The notes under the pieces: generated by a model | The model's database searches: none | Told to the model about the DNA's origin: nothing | What the model saw: only the letters and a program-made list of their open reading frames with translations | Assembly (NCBI GenBank): GCA_022641835.1 | Contig: CP048715.1 | Span: forward strand, 620,001 to 684,000 | Direction of reading: 5' to 3' | DNA length: 64,000 nt | Source: Petasospora fabianii | Taxonomy: Eukaryota > Ascomycota > Saccharomycetes > Phaffomycetales > Wickerhamomycetaceae | Shown here: piece by piece, positions 11,437 to 21,288 of the stretch | Numbering within the stretch: position 1 is the first letter of the stretch | How the letters are laid out: the number at the start of each line of letters is the position of its first letter | Position numbers and translations under genes: made by a program

Positions 11437-12136
11437 ATGGCCACGAGGGATCAAATAGCGTATAAGGAGGCAAGCGAGAAGCTTGATGCCCTTATCGAGT
11501 TTTCATCTAACTTCTCGACTAACCCAACGAAACCGAGATATGACAAAATAATGCTGGAAGATCCGTTTGAGAAGGACAGTTTACTGAGCAAGGTTCCGGC
11601 CTATGCGAGAGCAGCATTGGAAACTCTGATCTCAAACTTCGAACTATCCCTCGGACGTGTTATGGTAGGACAATCTCTTTCCCATAAATCTAACCAATCG
11701 GTCATAAAAACTAACAAACCATTAGGACCACGACTCAGTACCAAGGGAAACCATCTTCAAGACTTATAAACGTATTCTGGAGAGAGAGGTTGATCGAGCA
11801 CTTGTTGATGGAATATTGAGCATTCCACCGAAAGAAGACCCCGAGGCGTACGGACACAGAATAGCATCGTACGAAGTCCAGTCTACCACTATCGAAGTAA
11901 CGGGATCGACTTCTAGCCCTGTCTTTCCAGGTGGAGGTCGCAAGCGAAATGCGCTTCCAGCAAAGAAGCGAACATCAATTACCCCTGAATCCAAGGAGTT
12001 TTTGGAGAGAGTGTTTAAGGCTAAGAGGACTCCAAACAGTACGGAGAGGAAAGTTATAGCAGAAAAGTGTGGACTCACGCCACTGCAGGTTAGGGTATGG
12101 TTCACAAACAAGAGAATGAGGAACAAGGAAGGCTGA
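11437..12136 (+). CDS. MATa1: Mating-type protein MATa1, homeodomain transcription factor (spliced, 212 aa)
   Basis: Homeodomain protein of the a idiomorph; with alpha2 it forms the diploid repressor. Exon 1 is 11437-11664 (76 codons) and exon 2 is 11726-12136. The homeodomain lies at about residues 150-210 and ends CGLTPLQVRVWFTNKRMR, nearly identical to the recognition helix of S. cerevisiae a1. W48, F49, N51 and R53 are all present, with Thr at position 50. No intron interrupts the homeodomain. The intron (11665-11725) has a GTAGGA donor, ACTAAC branch and TTAG acceptor; splicing keeps phase 0 and joins GRVM to DHDSV. Without splicing the frame ends before the homeodomain. The conserved leucine before QV is a CTG codon, supporting standard decoding. 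Confidence 0.94.
11665..11725 (+). other. Spliceosomal intron of MATa1 (61 nt)
   Basis: GTAGGA donor, ACTAAC at 11710-11715, acceptor TTAG at 11725; phase 0. The donor shares its GTAGG start with the MATa2 intron and differs from the three other well-supported introns in the window. Confidence 0.88.
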
Positions 12137-12240
12137 AAACCCATGTGGACCTGCCGGCTTCCTTACGTATTTACAATATGAATAAAATTGTTGTGTAATG
12201 GCGCATTTTGCTTTTTTTTTTTTGAAGATTATACGCCTCA

Positions 12241-13470
12241 CTAGTTTCTTCTACCACCTCTTGTCATCTGTGGCAACTTGAATGGCACCTTGAGAGAGGC
12301 AACCTTGTAAGTCGAAGCGAGATTCTTCTTAATACCGAACGCCTCAGCCTCAGCAACAGTTGCGCTCTTGACAATAGCACCAAGAGCCTTGAAAAGACCA
12401 ATAAGCCTTGTCGGTTTCAGAGAAAGTTCTTGGGCCAATGGGACAACTTCAACATGGAAGCCGGAGATGTGCATGATGGTGGCAAGAAGGAAACAGAGAA
12501 GCTTATCCTCGTGATGTGGATCAATCTTGAAGCCTCTGTCCTTGGAACGACCGAACTGGCCAGGTCTTTGAATAGCGAAGCGGTCAATAATACCATCGAT
12601 AAGAACCTCTGGTGGAGAGTTGAGCTGGGTTGTGAGTGCAAGCTTGTTTGAGATACGTCTGTTATGGTAGACACCCATGAGGAGAGAGGCATAGTAGATG
12701 AGCTGTAGTTTGGATGTCTGGGAGTCGTCGGTGATTCCTGTGAGCTGTTTCTTGATAAATTCTGATTCCTGGTATGGCATGTACTCCAATCTCTTTTCAA
12801 GGTCCTTCTCTTTGATGATTGGACCTGCGCGGATGAATTGTTGTTCCTTCTTTGGAATGATGTTATCGATAGGATAGATGTCTTCAACCGATGTAGCACT
12901 AACATCGGCAACGGGCGTTGGTCTGTCGTCGAGTACCGTCTTCTCGAGCTCTTGTCTCGTAGGAAGCGATGTTGTGTGTCCCTTGACTGTGTCAATGATG
13001 TCGGCCTCAGCACTCACGAGCTTCTCGGCATCAATTCTATTTCTCTCAAGATCTGTGATGGCCTTCTTGGCTTTCTTTGTACCAAAGGCCTCACCGAGAG
13101 CAGTTCTTTGAATGTTGGCACGGACGTTGTTCTGTTTGACCTTAGGTCCTCTAAGTCTTTTGTGGGCCTTAGATGTGACGTTTCCGAGAAGGACAGGAGC
13201 CTTGTAGAGCTCGACGGACTTGTTCACCGGATCGTAGAGGGCAATGGCGTAGTCGCTTGGGTCATCATTGTTTGTGATCGAATCATACTCGAGTCTATCA
13301 TTCTCTCCGTGGAATATCACTTCATCATTCTTATTTTTGTAAAGATCGAAGTGTGCATCCTCAGGAACTGAGAAACCCTTGAAGAAAGATGTGACAGCCA
13401 GCGTAGGATCGGTCGTGACGCTGGAAACACGAAGCTCAGGTTGCTCGTCTCTTGATCTCTTCTCTCCCAT
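12241..13470 (-). CDS. RPA49: RNA polymerase I subunit Rpa49
   Basis: TFIIF/TFIIE-like subunit of RNA polymerase I that aids initiation and elongation on rDNA, in the nucleolus. The 409-residue protein matches the S. cerevisiae family along its length. SFFKGFSVP and FDLYKNKN mark the N-terminal dimerisation domain, LGEAFGTKKAKKAI the linker, and YPIDNIIPKKEQQFIR, PGQFGRSKDRGF and KVPFKLPQMTR the C-terminal tandem winged helix. ATG at 13470 (MGEKRSRDE) is the start; frame extension beyond it has no ATG. It is convergent with MATa1 across about 100 bp holding a 13-T run, and divergent from DPH4. Confidence 0.95.
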   Translation of the reverse strand: MGEKRSRDEQPELRVSSVTTDPTLAVTSFFKGFSVPEDAHFDLYKNKNDEVIFHGENDRLEYDSITNNDDPSDYAIALYDPVNKSVELYKAPVLLGNVTSKAHKRLRGPKVKQNNVRANIQRTALGEAFGTKKAKKAITDLERNRIDAEKLVSAEADIIDTVKGHTTSLPTRQELEKTVLDDRPTPVADVSATSVEDIYPIDNIIPKKEQQFIRAGPIIKEKDLEKRLEYMPYQESEFIKKQLTGITDDSQTSKLQLIYYASLLMGVYHNRRISNKLALTTQLNSPPEVLIDGIIDRFAIQRPGQFGRSKDRGFKIDPHHEDKLLCFLLATIMHISGFHVEVVPLAQELSLKPTRLIGLFKALGAIVKSATVAEAEAFGIKKNLASTYKVASLKVPFKLPQMTRGGRRN

Positions 13471-13774
13471 GACGGCTCTCTGTAAGAATGAGGTAACAGG
13501 GGGTACGTTGGGTGTTCGAGGGCCAGAAGGTGTCACTCAGAGAGAGACCGCATCGCACCGCTAAAAAAAATTTGTGTCGCGAGAAGAGCTGGTGGTCGGA
13601 AATCATATACAAGCACGTGCCATACAGCTTTCTGTACTTGAAACTTGATTGATCCCCCGGAAATTATGACTGAGGATGGTCTGCACTACGCACCAAGATA
13701 ATGCTGGTGTCACCCTCTCATCTATCTCGAAGTGTTGCTAATCTCGAACCATTCACAAACCTAGAACATACTAC
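13471..13774. promoter_or_regulatory. Divergent RPA49/DPH4 promoter
   Basis: 304 bp separating the two start codons. An A8 tract lies near 13563. I see no other clear element. Confidence 0.45.
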
Positions 13775-14296
13775 ATGAACAGCATAACTCAAAAGTCGCA
13801 TTACGAGCTTCTCGGAGTGGAGCCAACAGCAAGCAGCTTGGAGATAAAGGCCGCATATAGAGAGAAACTATTATCAACTCACCCAGACAAAACGAAAGAG
13901 GTTGTGAGTACAGATATCATTAATCAGATCAAGCAAGCCTACATCACACTTTCGGACAGCAATCTGAGGTCTGAATATGATGCCGATTTACAAGAGTCAT
14001 TTAAGAAGAGTGGACTCATCAGCAGTGGTGATGGTCTTGACATATTCTCGCTAGATGACTTCAAGTGTGAGATGATTGGGATCGGTGAGGACGAGATGGC
14101 TGTGTTCAAAAAGGATTGTCCCAGATGCACAACTCAAGATGGGTTCGAGCTGAACGAAGCCGATTTGGAACAAAGTGGGACCCGAGATGGTGCTGGAGGC
14201 TACGAGATCATTGTTCAGTGTGCTGCCTGCAGTTTATGGCTCAAAGTCAAATACTACGACCTTGACGATGAAGACGACGACAAAGATGAGGAATGA
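13775..14296 (+). CDS. DPH4: Diphthamide biosynthesis J-protein Dph4 (Jjj3)
   Basis: J-domain protein that supplies electrons or iron to the Dph1-Dph2 enzyme in the first step of diphthamide formation on elongation factor 2. The 173-residue protein starts with a J domain (YELLGVEPTA, with HPD in LLSTHPDKTK). It ends with a CSL-type zinc-binding domain whose two cysteine pairs are seen in DCPRC and QCAACSLWLKV. An acidic tail of Asp and Glu closes the protein. J plus CSL in a protein this small is diagnostic of the Dph4 family. Confidence 0.9.
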   Translation: MNSITQKSHYELLGVEPTASSLEIKAAYREKLLSTHPDKTKEVVSTDIINQIKQAYITLSDSNLRSEYDADLQESFKKSGLISSGDGLDIFSLDDFKCEMIGIGEDEMAVFKKDCPRCTTQDGFELNEADLEQSGTRDGAGGYEIIVQCAACSLWLKVKYYDLDDEDDDKDEE

Positions 14297-14533
14297 GACG
14301 GTCCTTCGGCTGTCCGAAAGATCGTTTGGTTCTAGAGGTATCTGTCAATATGGCCTTGATCAGCATAAACCCGCCAAGTACTCAGCTAGTGTCTAACCAA
14401 ACCGAAGAGTTGAGATTGTATATCTTCAAGACTCTACAGGAAATAACAATAGGAGAGACTCCACGGCTACAAATGAGCTAAGTATCAAGAAGTGAATGAA
14501 TTGCTTTCAAACCAGCTATCCTAGCTAATCACC

Positions 14534-16324
14534 TTATCCATCTCTAGCAGATAGTCTTGCTTTCTCTTCCTGTAGCACTGCAAATAGAGCGTCACCCATA
14601 GTTTCAAGGTCAGTCATAAGTGAAATGTGGCCCTCACCACTTGAAAGTTTGGCCGCAACAGGGAATCCTCTTCTCTCTGGCATCAACCACTTATGATGCA
14701 CAACACCATCACCAGGACCATAGAAGAAGTCATCGTAGTTACCATTCTTGATATCAGCGACACCATCAACACGGGCACCTCTCACAGTTGGAACCTGATC
14801 ACCATAAACGATTGCAAGTGGCGGGTATTTCTTCTCTGGGTCGTACTTAAGGTCATCGAGGAACTTTTTGGTTCTTTTTAATGTGCGCGAGAGGTATGCG
14901 TATGATTCGTCAAATGAGACGTTAAATTCTTCTGCTGTCGACTTGTGAGAGGACCTCAAAGAGAGAGAACGTTTCATGTCAAAAGAGTCGATGCCTTTCA
15001 AAATTGGTGACTTGACAGGTTCCAATTTTGCAGCTTTGGCACTGGCTTTCTGGCGGCTCTTAGCCACTGCTGGTGACAAGTTATACTCCACCCAAGTCTG
15101 CGGATCAAAATAGTCAAGGTTGTACTGTTCATGGGTTTTCTTGTCGATGAAGCAGCGGCCATCCTCAGGTAGGAAGACAAAACTGGACCTCATAAAGAAG
15201 TTGATCTCAGGTGTTAGGATCTTGTTGTTGAAAAGCACAGTATCACCATAGCGGATTGGACCGAGCACGTTTGGACACATTGATGGAACACCCACGTAGA
15301 TCAAGCCACGGAACAGATCCGGTCTCTGCTGCATGGCATGGTGGGCAACCAAGCCCCCCATTGAGTGAGCGATGACAATAGCACCTTTAGGATTCGATCC
15401 TTGGTTGCATTTTAACTTGGCCAAGAATTCGATCACCTTCTGTGAACTTATATCGCAGGACAGTCTCCAGTCATATCCAAAAGTATGCACATTGGTCTTA
15501 CCATTTGTCAGCTTCGCCCTCAGTTTCCTTGTGATATCAACTGGTCCAACATGATTTAGTGTCTTTGGAGAATATATGTGCTTCTGGACTTCGATTTCGT
15601 CCTCATCATTTGGGCCTATCAGCAATGTCTTCTTGTTCAAATTGAGCCCTGTCTTGAAAGAGGGAATCCAGAGACGGTTGTTGGTCTCCGTCTCCTTGAG
15701 GACACTCCCTCTGTAGCCTCCCAGAATTACCACCTCACCTTCAATCTGGTCCCACACTGATTCCTTCTTCCTCTTTTCGTCGATAAGTGAAGGGATGCTA
15801 ATGGCAGGCGTGAATGCTTTCTTCACTGCTCTGAACCTACCGTTGTCAACACCCTTGAGGTCCTTGAAAAGAAAACTTTCTTCGATCGTGCTTACCGACT
15901 GCTGCCTCTTGAGTTTCTGTTTGATCTCATGCCTTGAAAGAGTAGGGTCATACCCTCGATCATCTGTATCGTTGCTGCCAATGATAGGAAGATTCTGTCT
16001 AATCTGCTTTATTGATGGGAAGTGTATCGCATTTCCACCAAATGGAAGACTGAATGTGAAAATCTTGTGCTCGTTCTTGTAATGACTACTCTCAAGGTCA
16101 TCAGTGGTAACCTGGTTGTTTTCCAGCTGCTCGTCCTTGGATGAAGTCTCCTGGTGGTGATGTTCAGGATGTGCCGAAACGACACTTGAGCCACCGATGA
16201 AGGACTGCGCAGCATCCGAGCTGACGTCCGAGCCATCAGCGTGCTGTCCCGGGAAGTACTCGGTGTCTTCAGTGGCCTCTGAAGATTGGAGATTGTCTGA
16301 CATGGTGGATCTTGCCTTCTTCAT
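14534..16324 (-). CDS. LCAT-like alpha/beta-hydrolase (YJR098C type)
   Basis: Putative lipase or acyltransferase of the lecithin:cholesterol acyltransferase-like superfamily; I believe it corresponds to the uncharacterised yeast YJR098C. The N-terminal 180 residues are polar and low-complexity. The hydrolase core begins near EGEVVILGGYRGS. The nucleophile elbow AHSMGG puts the catalytic Ser at residue 321. A late DGVVHH segment and GEGHISLM could supply the Asp and His of the triad. A disordered insert rich in K and S sits near residues 430-480. No signal peptide or membrane span is obvious. It is divergent from MRPL17 over about 440 bp. Confidence 0.75.
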   Translation of the reverse strand: MKKARSTMSDNLQSSEATEDTEYFPGQHADGSDVSSDAAQSFIGGSSVVSAHPEHHHQETSSKDEQLENNQVTTDDLESSHYKNEHKIFTFSLPFGGNAIHFPSIKQIRQNLPIIGSNDTDDRGYDPTLSRHEIKQKLKRQQSVSTIEESFLFKDLKGVDNGRFRAVKKAFTPAISIPSLIDEKRKKESVWDQIEGEVVILGGYRGSVLKETETNNRLWIPSFKTGLNLNKKTLLIGPNDEDEIEVQKHIYSPKTLNHVGPVDITRKLRAKLTNGKTNVHTFGYDWRLSCDISSQKVIEFLAKLKCNQGSNPKGAIVIAHSMGGLVAHHAMQQRPDLFRGLIYVGVPSMCPNVLGPIRYGDTVLFNNKILTPEINFFMRSSFVFLPEDGRCFIDKKTHEQYNLDYFDPQTWVEYNLSPAVAKSRQKASAKAAKLEPVKSPILKGIDSFDMKRSLSLRSSHKSTAEEFNVSFDESYAYLSRTLKRTKKFLDDLKYDPEKKYPPLAIVYGDQVPTVRGARVDGVADIKNGNYDDFFYGPGDGVVHHKWLMPERRGFPVAAKLSSGEGHISLMTDLETMGDALFAVLQEEKARLSARDG

Positions 16325-16762
16325 CCAAAGTCGCCTGGGGAAGACGCAGATTACTCAAATGGCGGAGGAAAGTTTTAGTGGCTCGGATCTCACGGATTAC
16401 CGCTCCGGCCGAGGCGACCCGCAGCAATGGAGATCAACAGATGCAGTCATTAGACACACAGGCTTCCAGTCGAGGCTACGCGAGCATTGGTGGTCCTCAC
16501 GAGAAACAGAAAGGGATAGGCTGTGCTGTATGCTGTAACTAGATGGTTCCCTCGCCTCATCAATGTGCCAAGGATTGACAAAACTGTGCACCCGGTAACT
16601 TGTCATCTGCCTTCGAGGTGGCCCGCGCACGCAACCCTTCCTCTTCTGGACACCCCTACACCACCTCGAATTTTTCACAACGTCGATTTTGGTGAGAAAG
16701 ATGGGGATGAATCGATGTGTTGTTCCACAGAGTGACTTTCGTTCCTTCTGTACTCTATCGTA
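16325..16762. promoter_or_regulatory. Divergent lipase/MRPL17 promoter
   Basis: 438 bp between start codons. No ORF or repeat of note; probably the shared promoter. Confidence 0.4.
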
Positions 16763-17674
16763 ATGATGCAGAATGGTCTTCAGCGTAAGTTATAATGTCT
16801 TTCCCTTTTCCTTGTTGGCGGGAGCCTTTAACTAACAAGAAATGCAGCCATCAGAAGATGTTTAGCGACAGCGGCATCATCATCACCAGCTTCAGTGTCA
16901 CTTGAGAGCATCAAGGCCGGTCTTCTGCTCGCTCGTAACCCAATCGTCACCCCAGATCTCACACCTCTCGAAAATGCATACTTCAACTACCAGGAGGAAC
17001 TTGAACGCAGACTGATGTGGACATTCCCACACTACTACTACTTCAAGAAGGGTTCCCTCGCCGAACGTCGTTTCTTCAAGGCACAGCGTGGACCTGTATC
17101 TAAGCAGCCAGGTGTCTTCTACTCGAAAGGTGTGCCTGATATCGTGCACAACCGTGAACGTCGCTCGAAGCAGGAGGTTGTGATTCCAAAGGATGAATAC
17201 GAAGAATCCGCAATGTCGGACATTTCGAGACCAGTTTTACCAAACTCTCGTGTTACAAAAGCAGACGAACAGGGTGATTTGACAAGTTTGGAAAGACAGC
17301 TACCGAGAACACTTTATCTTCTTGTAAAGGATGGAAAGCTTGGCTGGAAGCTGCCAAGTTTCGACGTTACAGAGGGTACACCATTGCACAGAGTCGCCGA
17401 GGACGGTTTAAGACAACTTGGTGGTGACCAGATTAACACATGGACTGTCGCTCGTTCTCCAACGGCAGTCTTAAAGTTTGATGGCTGCTCTTTGGCTCCA
17501 GTGGATGCTCAGAAGAAGGGTCTCTCCAGAGAATTCATCATTAAGTCCAATATCCTCTCAGGTGCATTCAAGCCACAGAAGGTTGAGTATGCTTGGTTGA
17601 CTCGTGAGGAGATTGAAGAGAAGGTGAGTGGGGAATACTTCCAGGCAACTGAGTTTTTGTTCTCTCGTGTCTGA
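16763..17674 (+). CDS. MRPL17: Mitochondrial large ribosomal subunit protein mL46 (spliced, 282 aa)
   Basis: mL46 (yeast Mrpl17) is a Nudix-fold protein of the mitochondrial large ribosomal subunit. Exon 1 is 22 nt (16763-16784) and encodes MMQNGLQ. The intron (16785-16847) has GTAAGT, an AACTAAC branch and TGCAG. Exon 2 continues PIRRCLATAASSSP, giving a basic, serine- and alanine-rich mitochondrial presequence. Family landmarks follow: NAYFNYQEELERRLMWTFPH, then KLGWKLPSF and the VAEDGL Nudix-like helix. The mature part alone lacks an ATG start, so the spliced model is needed. Length matches the 281 residues in S. cerevisiae. Confidence 0.9.
16785..16847 (+). other. Spliceosomal intron of MRPL17 (63 nt)
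   Basis: GTAAGT donor, AACTAAC branch, TGCAG acceptor. It follows a 22-nt coding exon and completes a proline codon (C|CC). Confidence 0.88.
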
Positions 17675-17817
17675 ATTTCTGCAAAAGAGGAGGTTTGAGG
17701 GCTTGCTACATGTATATAAACCTAGCATACTACGTTTTTAATGACATTCAACATTCATACAGATCATCACTAGAGCCTGATGGTGCTGTTTGTAATAGCC
17801 GACGAACAATCTCTAGA

Positions 17818-19215
17818 TCAATTGGTACGTTCAACACCAGTGAAAACAGACCCATCACCATTTGTGTAAAGATATGAGATTGCCACTGGGCTGAATCTGA
17901 ACTTTCCATCGAGATTAGTTCCAGAATTACATCCTGGGAGCGACACGACCTCTTTACCGGTCTCTATGTTGAAGATCTTCGCAGAGTCTGCCTCTTGATA
18001 AGTCACACCAAGATGGACGCCATCAGCAAAGAGATCCATTCTATGAATTGACTGATCAACAGTTCCAATGGTTCGGGCCAATGATAGGTCTGTGGTGGAC
18101 CAGAGTGAGATGATGCCCTCGTGAGAACCAGCAGCGATGTAGCGACCCCGTGGGTCCATACACAGGGAATTGATCCTAGAACGGTGACCCTCAAGTATGC
18201 AAGCATTGGCAAAGGCACCATCACCGCCCTTGATAACAACAGAGATCTTACCGGTCACAAGACCGACAAAAATGGCCACGGAGTTGTTGCTCCAACAAAG
18301 CGACGATACGCCATCCTTTCCATACTCTAAGGTCTGCAACTGTTCGTATGTGTTAGCATTATAGATCACAAGTGTGTGTGCTTGTGTGATGACAGCCAAG
18401 TATTCTGCATTCGGAGAGTATGCAATATCAACTGGTGTTGTCTCTGCGGTCTCAATCTCATGCATTAGCTTACCAGTCACAATGTTCCAAATATGAATGC
18501 TCTTGTCCTTTCCAATTGTGGCTAAAATCTCATCGCTTTCTGGTCTCCATGCAATTCGTGTTACCATACATTCATGTAATTTCTTCATAACGGTTGGCTG
18601 TCTTGGTGTTGGATCACCATTGTTCTTGTTCACGTTCCATATAACGAGTATACCATCTGTACGTGACACAGCAATACGTGCACCGTTGTAACTCCATTCA
18701 GCAGCAGTTATTTCGAAGCCACGGTGAGTTTCACGATTTGGTTTGACAAGCTCTATATGATTCATCTTTTCCAACGGCTGTTGGCTTGGTCCCGATGGAA
18801 GCACCGTCTTCGATTTCTTGCTAGTAGAGGGCCTTGATTGGCGTGTAGTTGGGGCTGTATCTCGAGGCAGGTCATCTCTTCTCGAAGTGTGACGAGTAGC
18901 ATCAGCACGATCACTCACACGGTTACGGTCCGAAGCTTTATCTCCTCCGCGGATTGCTCCACGGTCATTCGGTCTACCAGTGTCTCTCGTGCCATGGCCG
19001 TCTCTATCACGATCATCCCTTGAGGGTCTGTCTCTGTCTCTTTCTCTTTCCCGGTCCCGGAGATCCCTGCCTCTGTCACCTCTATCACCTCTGTTACCTC
19101 TTCCTTCTCCTCTACCACTTCCTCGAGCGTCACCTCTTTCATGACCTCGATCACCACGAACACCTCGGCCAAGTCTGTCATCAGCACCCCTATCAGATCT
19201 TCTTAGAGTGGACAT
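17818..19215 (-). CDS. TEX1: WD40 THO-complex protein, Tex1/THOC3-like
   Basis: Probable Tex1, the WD40 subunit of the THO/TREX complex that couples transcription to mRNA export. Residues 150-460 form WD repeats: HRGFEITAAEWSYNGARIAV, DKSIHIWNIVTGKLM, HRSRINSLCMDPRGRYIAAG and EGIISLWSTTDLSLARTIG. The layout resembles THOC3, including a short terminal repeat. The first 150 residues are an unusual disordered arginine tail made of RGD/RDR and RGxRGxRG units, which S. cerevisiae Tex1 lacks as far as I recall. Such tails commonly bind RNA. It is convergent with MRPL17 and divergent from RTC4 by 204 bp. Confidence 0.72.
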   Translation of the reverse strand: MSTLRRSDRGADDRLGRGVRGDRGHERGDARGSGRGEGRGNRGDRGDRGRDLRDRERERDRDRPSRDDRDRDGHGTRDTGRPNDRGAIRGGDKASDRNRVSDRADATRHTSRRDDLPRDTAPTTRQSRPSTSKKSKTVLPSGPSQQPLEKMNHIELVKPNRETHRGFEITAAEWSYNGARIAVSRTDGILVIWNVNKNNGDPTPRQPTVMKKLHECMVTRIAWRPESDEILATIGKDKSIHIWNIVTGKLMHEIETAETTPVDIAYSPNAEYLAVITQAHTLVIYNANTYEQLQTLEYGKDGVSSLCWSNNSVAIFVGLVTGKISVVIKGGDGAFANACILEGHRSRINSLCMDPRGRYIAAGSHEGIISLWSTTDLSLARTIGTVDQSIHRMDLFADGVHLGVTYQEADSAKIFNIETGKEVVSLPGCNSGTNLDGKFRFSPVAISYLYTNGDGSVFTGVERTN

Positions 19216-19419
19216 TGTCTCAACACTCTCTGCTCCTCTTCTGCTTAACTATCCAGGAACTGATGTTGTACAATTCTGAGTTCCCAGTGTTTCGAGGTAG
19301 TGAATGTTATCGGAAAAATACAGAAGGCGCGCATCAAGAAGTCAGCTGCGGGTTACTAAATCGCATCACTACCAAGAGAAGATCACCTTCTAACAGATCC
19401 TTCTTTGACCCTTCCAACA

Positions 19420-21288
19420 ATGAATTCCCAACGGCATACACCCTATATTCGAGCTGACTCCTCCAGTGTGCTACCGAGGACGCTGGGCCGTCGACCGCCC
19501 GGCCCTGTCATCCCGAACCTGGGAGCTAAGCACCATCACAGCTCTCTTAACAAACCCCCTCGATCATCTCGACAGCATGATGAACGAGAGTCTTCATCAC
19601 CTCCCAGACCACACAGCTCCTTTGCCCCACCTATCAACTCCAATTCCTCAACCACGTCCGCCTCTAGTCCCAAAAAAAACGTTACCGATGGGCGGGACCC
19701 TGCCAACTTGATCTCCACAACGTACGCCTACTGCGGCAACAGGAAACGACTGCAGAATCCAAGGGATGTCGAAAATAAAAAGAGACTAAGAGAGATGGAA
19801 GCAAAAAATGCTCCTGGGGAACCGCCGGTGGCTCTACAGTCTAAAAGGTTTCAACAGGAAGCGTCAGTTGTCAAGGCGAATGATGGGGACACCTTTGAGC
19901 CTCTAACGTCTTCGTCTGGTGTGCTATCACAAGAGACAAACAACCGAAAAAGAAACATACTTTCTTCTTTGGAGAAACGTGCCCCAATAATGTCTCCAGG
20001 TGAAGAGGAACAAGAAGGTTCAAGGCATAGAATTCCTTCAATTCGATCAGACGCTGACTTCATGAACTCCATTCGTGCTCCAAGGATCCCCAGTCGAGCT
20101 GCTCAAGCTGACTACGAGAAGCACACTGCTAGCGCTCGTCTACAACATAAACGTGAGGATACAGAGGTCAAGGGAATGGATCAACAATTGCATGATGACA
20201 CGAATTCAGGGAAAAGGGAAACTAAAAAAGGGGAAGATGTCGCTCCAATACCAAGGAAGAGGGCGCTGATTAAAGGTGTGAAATCTTCTGCTAAGAAAAG
20301 CACAGGATCGACGAGTGAACCATTGGGTGATATTAGGGGCATGCTGTCTGGAAAGAAAAAGTCAGGGAGTAAGTCACCTCACCGCCGTGGCACCGAAGAC
20401 TTGGGTATTGAAGATCCAGGTGGTGAGACACACAAGCACCGGGGCCGTCATGAAGGTTCAGTGGGGGACGCTCTAGGCTCGGATGAAGAGTTGTTCAACT
20501 TCGACTCGCCTGGGCCATCCTCGCAGGAATTGCGTTCCGCCAAAGAGCTTCTCAAGGATGATGAAAGTCATAAAGCTATGAAGTCTGCAATTGACAGTCT
20601 CTCAATAAAAAGCGGCATATTGAACAAACGATTCAAACCCGATGGTGATGACTATCTTGAGATGATGAAGCGCAGGTCTGTCTTTGACCCAAAGCAGTCT
20701 CGAAACATTGAGTACGCTGACTTGAATCAGGATATCAGTGTTGGTCTACAAAATGAGTTTGAAGAGGTTGACGAGCAGGCAAACGAGGTCAAACAGCAAG
20801 CTATTGTGAAAAGGAAGTATGGAAATGAGGAGTTTCCGGGAACATTAACCCTCGGTGAGATTGAGCAAAAGGTCAACCAGCACATGGACTGCATTCCAAA
20901 AATTCTCAACGGTCGTCTTGACTCCACTTACCTGCAAAAAGCGAAAGTATTCATGCACGACTCTGGAGCAACAATCTTGTCCAATGCAGATCTCCAAAGA
21001 CCTAGTTTCAAGCAGTTCTTTAGTGGATTTTATGGTTTGAAAAGACAAGGGGCTATTGCTAATCTAATCAGAAGAAAGTACCATAAACTTATCAAGGAGA
21101 AGGCCGAGCACAACAGGGTTATCCAATTTTGGTCCATCGATACATTCACATTACACATTCTCGCTCCAGAGGTTGCTGCAAGAATGGCCGCCGAGGATAT
21201 GAGTATCAGCATCGATGAGGCTATCAGAGTGTTGGATAGAACAGTTGATTATGGTCAATACATCGCTGATTTGGTCCCTTGTGAATGA
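19420..21288 (+). CDS. RTC4: Rtc4 family protein (restriction of telomere capping)
   Basis: The 622-residue protein ends in an RTC4 domain, seen in FPGTLTLGEIEQKVNQHMDC, FKQFFSGFYGLKRQG and the final DLVPCE. In S. cerevisiae RTC4 is linked genetically to telomere capping; no molecular activity is established. The N-terminal 450 residues are disordered, with many basic and serine-proline sites and a PRKRALIKG basic patch. ATG at 19420 is the first in frame. It is tandem with SLA2. Confidence 0.85.
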   Translation: MNSQRHTPYIRADSSSVLPRTLGRRPPGPVIPNLGAKHHHSSLNKPPRSSRQHDERESSSPPRPHSSFAPPINSNSSTTSASSPKKNVTDGRDPANLISTTYAYCGNRKRLQNPRDVENKKRLREMEAKNAPGEPPVALQSKRFQQEASVVKANDGDTFEPLTSSSGVLSQETNNRKRNILSSLEKRAPIMSPGEEEQEGSRHRIPSIRSDADFMNSIRAPRIPSRAAQADYEKHTASARLQHKREDTEVKGMDQQLHDDTNSGKRETKKGEDVAPIPRKRALIKGVKSSAKKSTGSTSEPLGDIRGMLSGKKKSGSKSPHRRGTEDLGIEDPGGETHKHRGRHEGSVGDALGSDEELFNFDSPGPSSQELRSAKELLKDDESHKAMKSAIDSLSIKSGILNKRFKPDGDDYLEMMKRRSVFDPKQSRNIEYADLNQDISVGLQNEFEEVDEQANEVKQQAIVKRKYGNEEFPGTLTLGEIEQKVNQHMDCIPKILNGRLDSTYLQKAKVFMHDSGATILSNADLQRPSFKQFFSGFYGLKRQGAIANLIRRKYHKLIKEKAEHNRVIQFWSIDTFTLHILAPEVAARMAAEDMSISIDEAIRVLDRTVDYGQYIADLVPCE

